Virus record (IMG/VR): IMGVR_UViG_3300044998_000621
Coordinates: 1-36,597 of that record
Length of the DNA: 36,597 bases
Direction: 5' to 3' (one strand)
DNA from: a virus
How positions within the stretch are numbered: the stretch's first letter is position 1; every line of letters starts with the position of its first letter. A model generated the notes under the pieces. It did no database searches. It was not told where the DNA came from and saw only the letters and a list, made by a program, of their open reading frames with translations. Shown here piece after piece: positions 36,548 through 36,597 of the stretch. The position numbers and the translations under genes were made by a program.

Positions 36548-36597
36548 TCTATTATATATATACCTATATGAATTAAGCAATAGTAATACAGTAATAG

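Noticed and set aside
1-36597. tRNA genes, CRISPR arrays, insertion sequences, integrase or attachment sites
   Set aside because: I saw no cloverleaf with a TTCGA loop, no regularly spaced repeats, no transposase and no integrase motif.

Overview
The window is one side of the genome of a tailed double-stranded DNA bacteriophage with its own replisome, sequenced through its replication, recombination and packaging genes. Every gene I can support is on the minus strand, so transcription runs from the right edge to the left. Genes are packed with ATGA or GTGA overlaps and Shine-Dalgarno sites of the GAGG/AGGAGG type. The DNA is AT-rich. The host cannot be named from the sequence; the use of Shine-Dalgarno sites argues against a Bacteroidota host. 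No integrase, repressor-type lysogeny module, tail or clear lysis genes are present, so those must lie elsewhere.

Reading in the direction of transcription: 36410-32850 encodes a DnaC-like helicase loader, a DnaB-like helicase and a DnaG-type primase. 32816-32334 is a single conserved phage gene. 32222-30326 is a run of small genes ending in a sigma-70-family factor. 30267-25588 encodes a basic-tailed membrane protein, small proteins and a DnaE-type DNA polymerase III alpha subunit with an intact-looking PHP domain. 25543-11529 is a long unit that joins recombination (a possible UvsY-like mediator, gp32-like SSB, UvsX/RecA, gp47/gp46 SbcCD-like nuclease, HNH protein, flap nuclease, RusA-like resolvase) to packaging and head assembly (small terminase candidate, GpA-type large terminase, portal, MuF-like protein). 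11461-7039 holds regulators, a histone-deacetylase-like enzyme with a complete active site, a Dda/RecD-like helicase and a STAS-domain protein. 6999-4748 and 4692-1 are runs of small, mostly unknown genes, including ribbon-helix-helix proteins, a duplicated two-domain family, a DnaJ-type zinc-knuckle protein and a BamE-like lipoprotein.

The most striking signal is not a gene. The same bipartite sequence, RTGRYAC, exactly 15 bases, then TGTGCATATAY, stands in front of the leftward transcription units starting at 4692, 6999, 11461, 25543, 30267 and 32816. A copy lacking the upstream half stands before 36410, and one full copy faces right at 36475-36507. In five cases the ATG starts exactly four bases after TGTGCATATAY, which predicts leaderless mRNAs whose first base is the A of ATG. 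The other three copies also have an A at that position. The spacing does not fit a normal sigma-70 promoter, and the window encodes a sigma factor, so a phage-specific promoter class is the natural reading. Together with the STAS protein, the HDAC-like enzyme and many small DNA-binding proteins, this suggests a phage that extensively reprogrammes host transcription.
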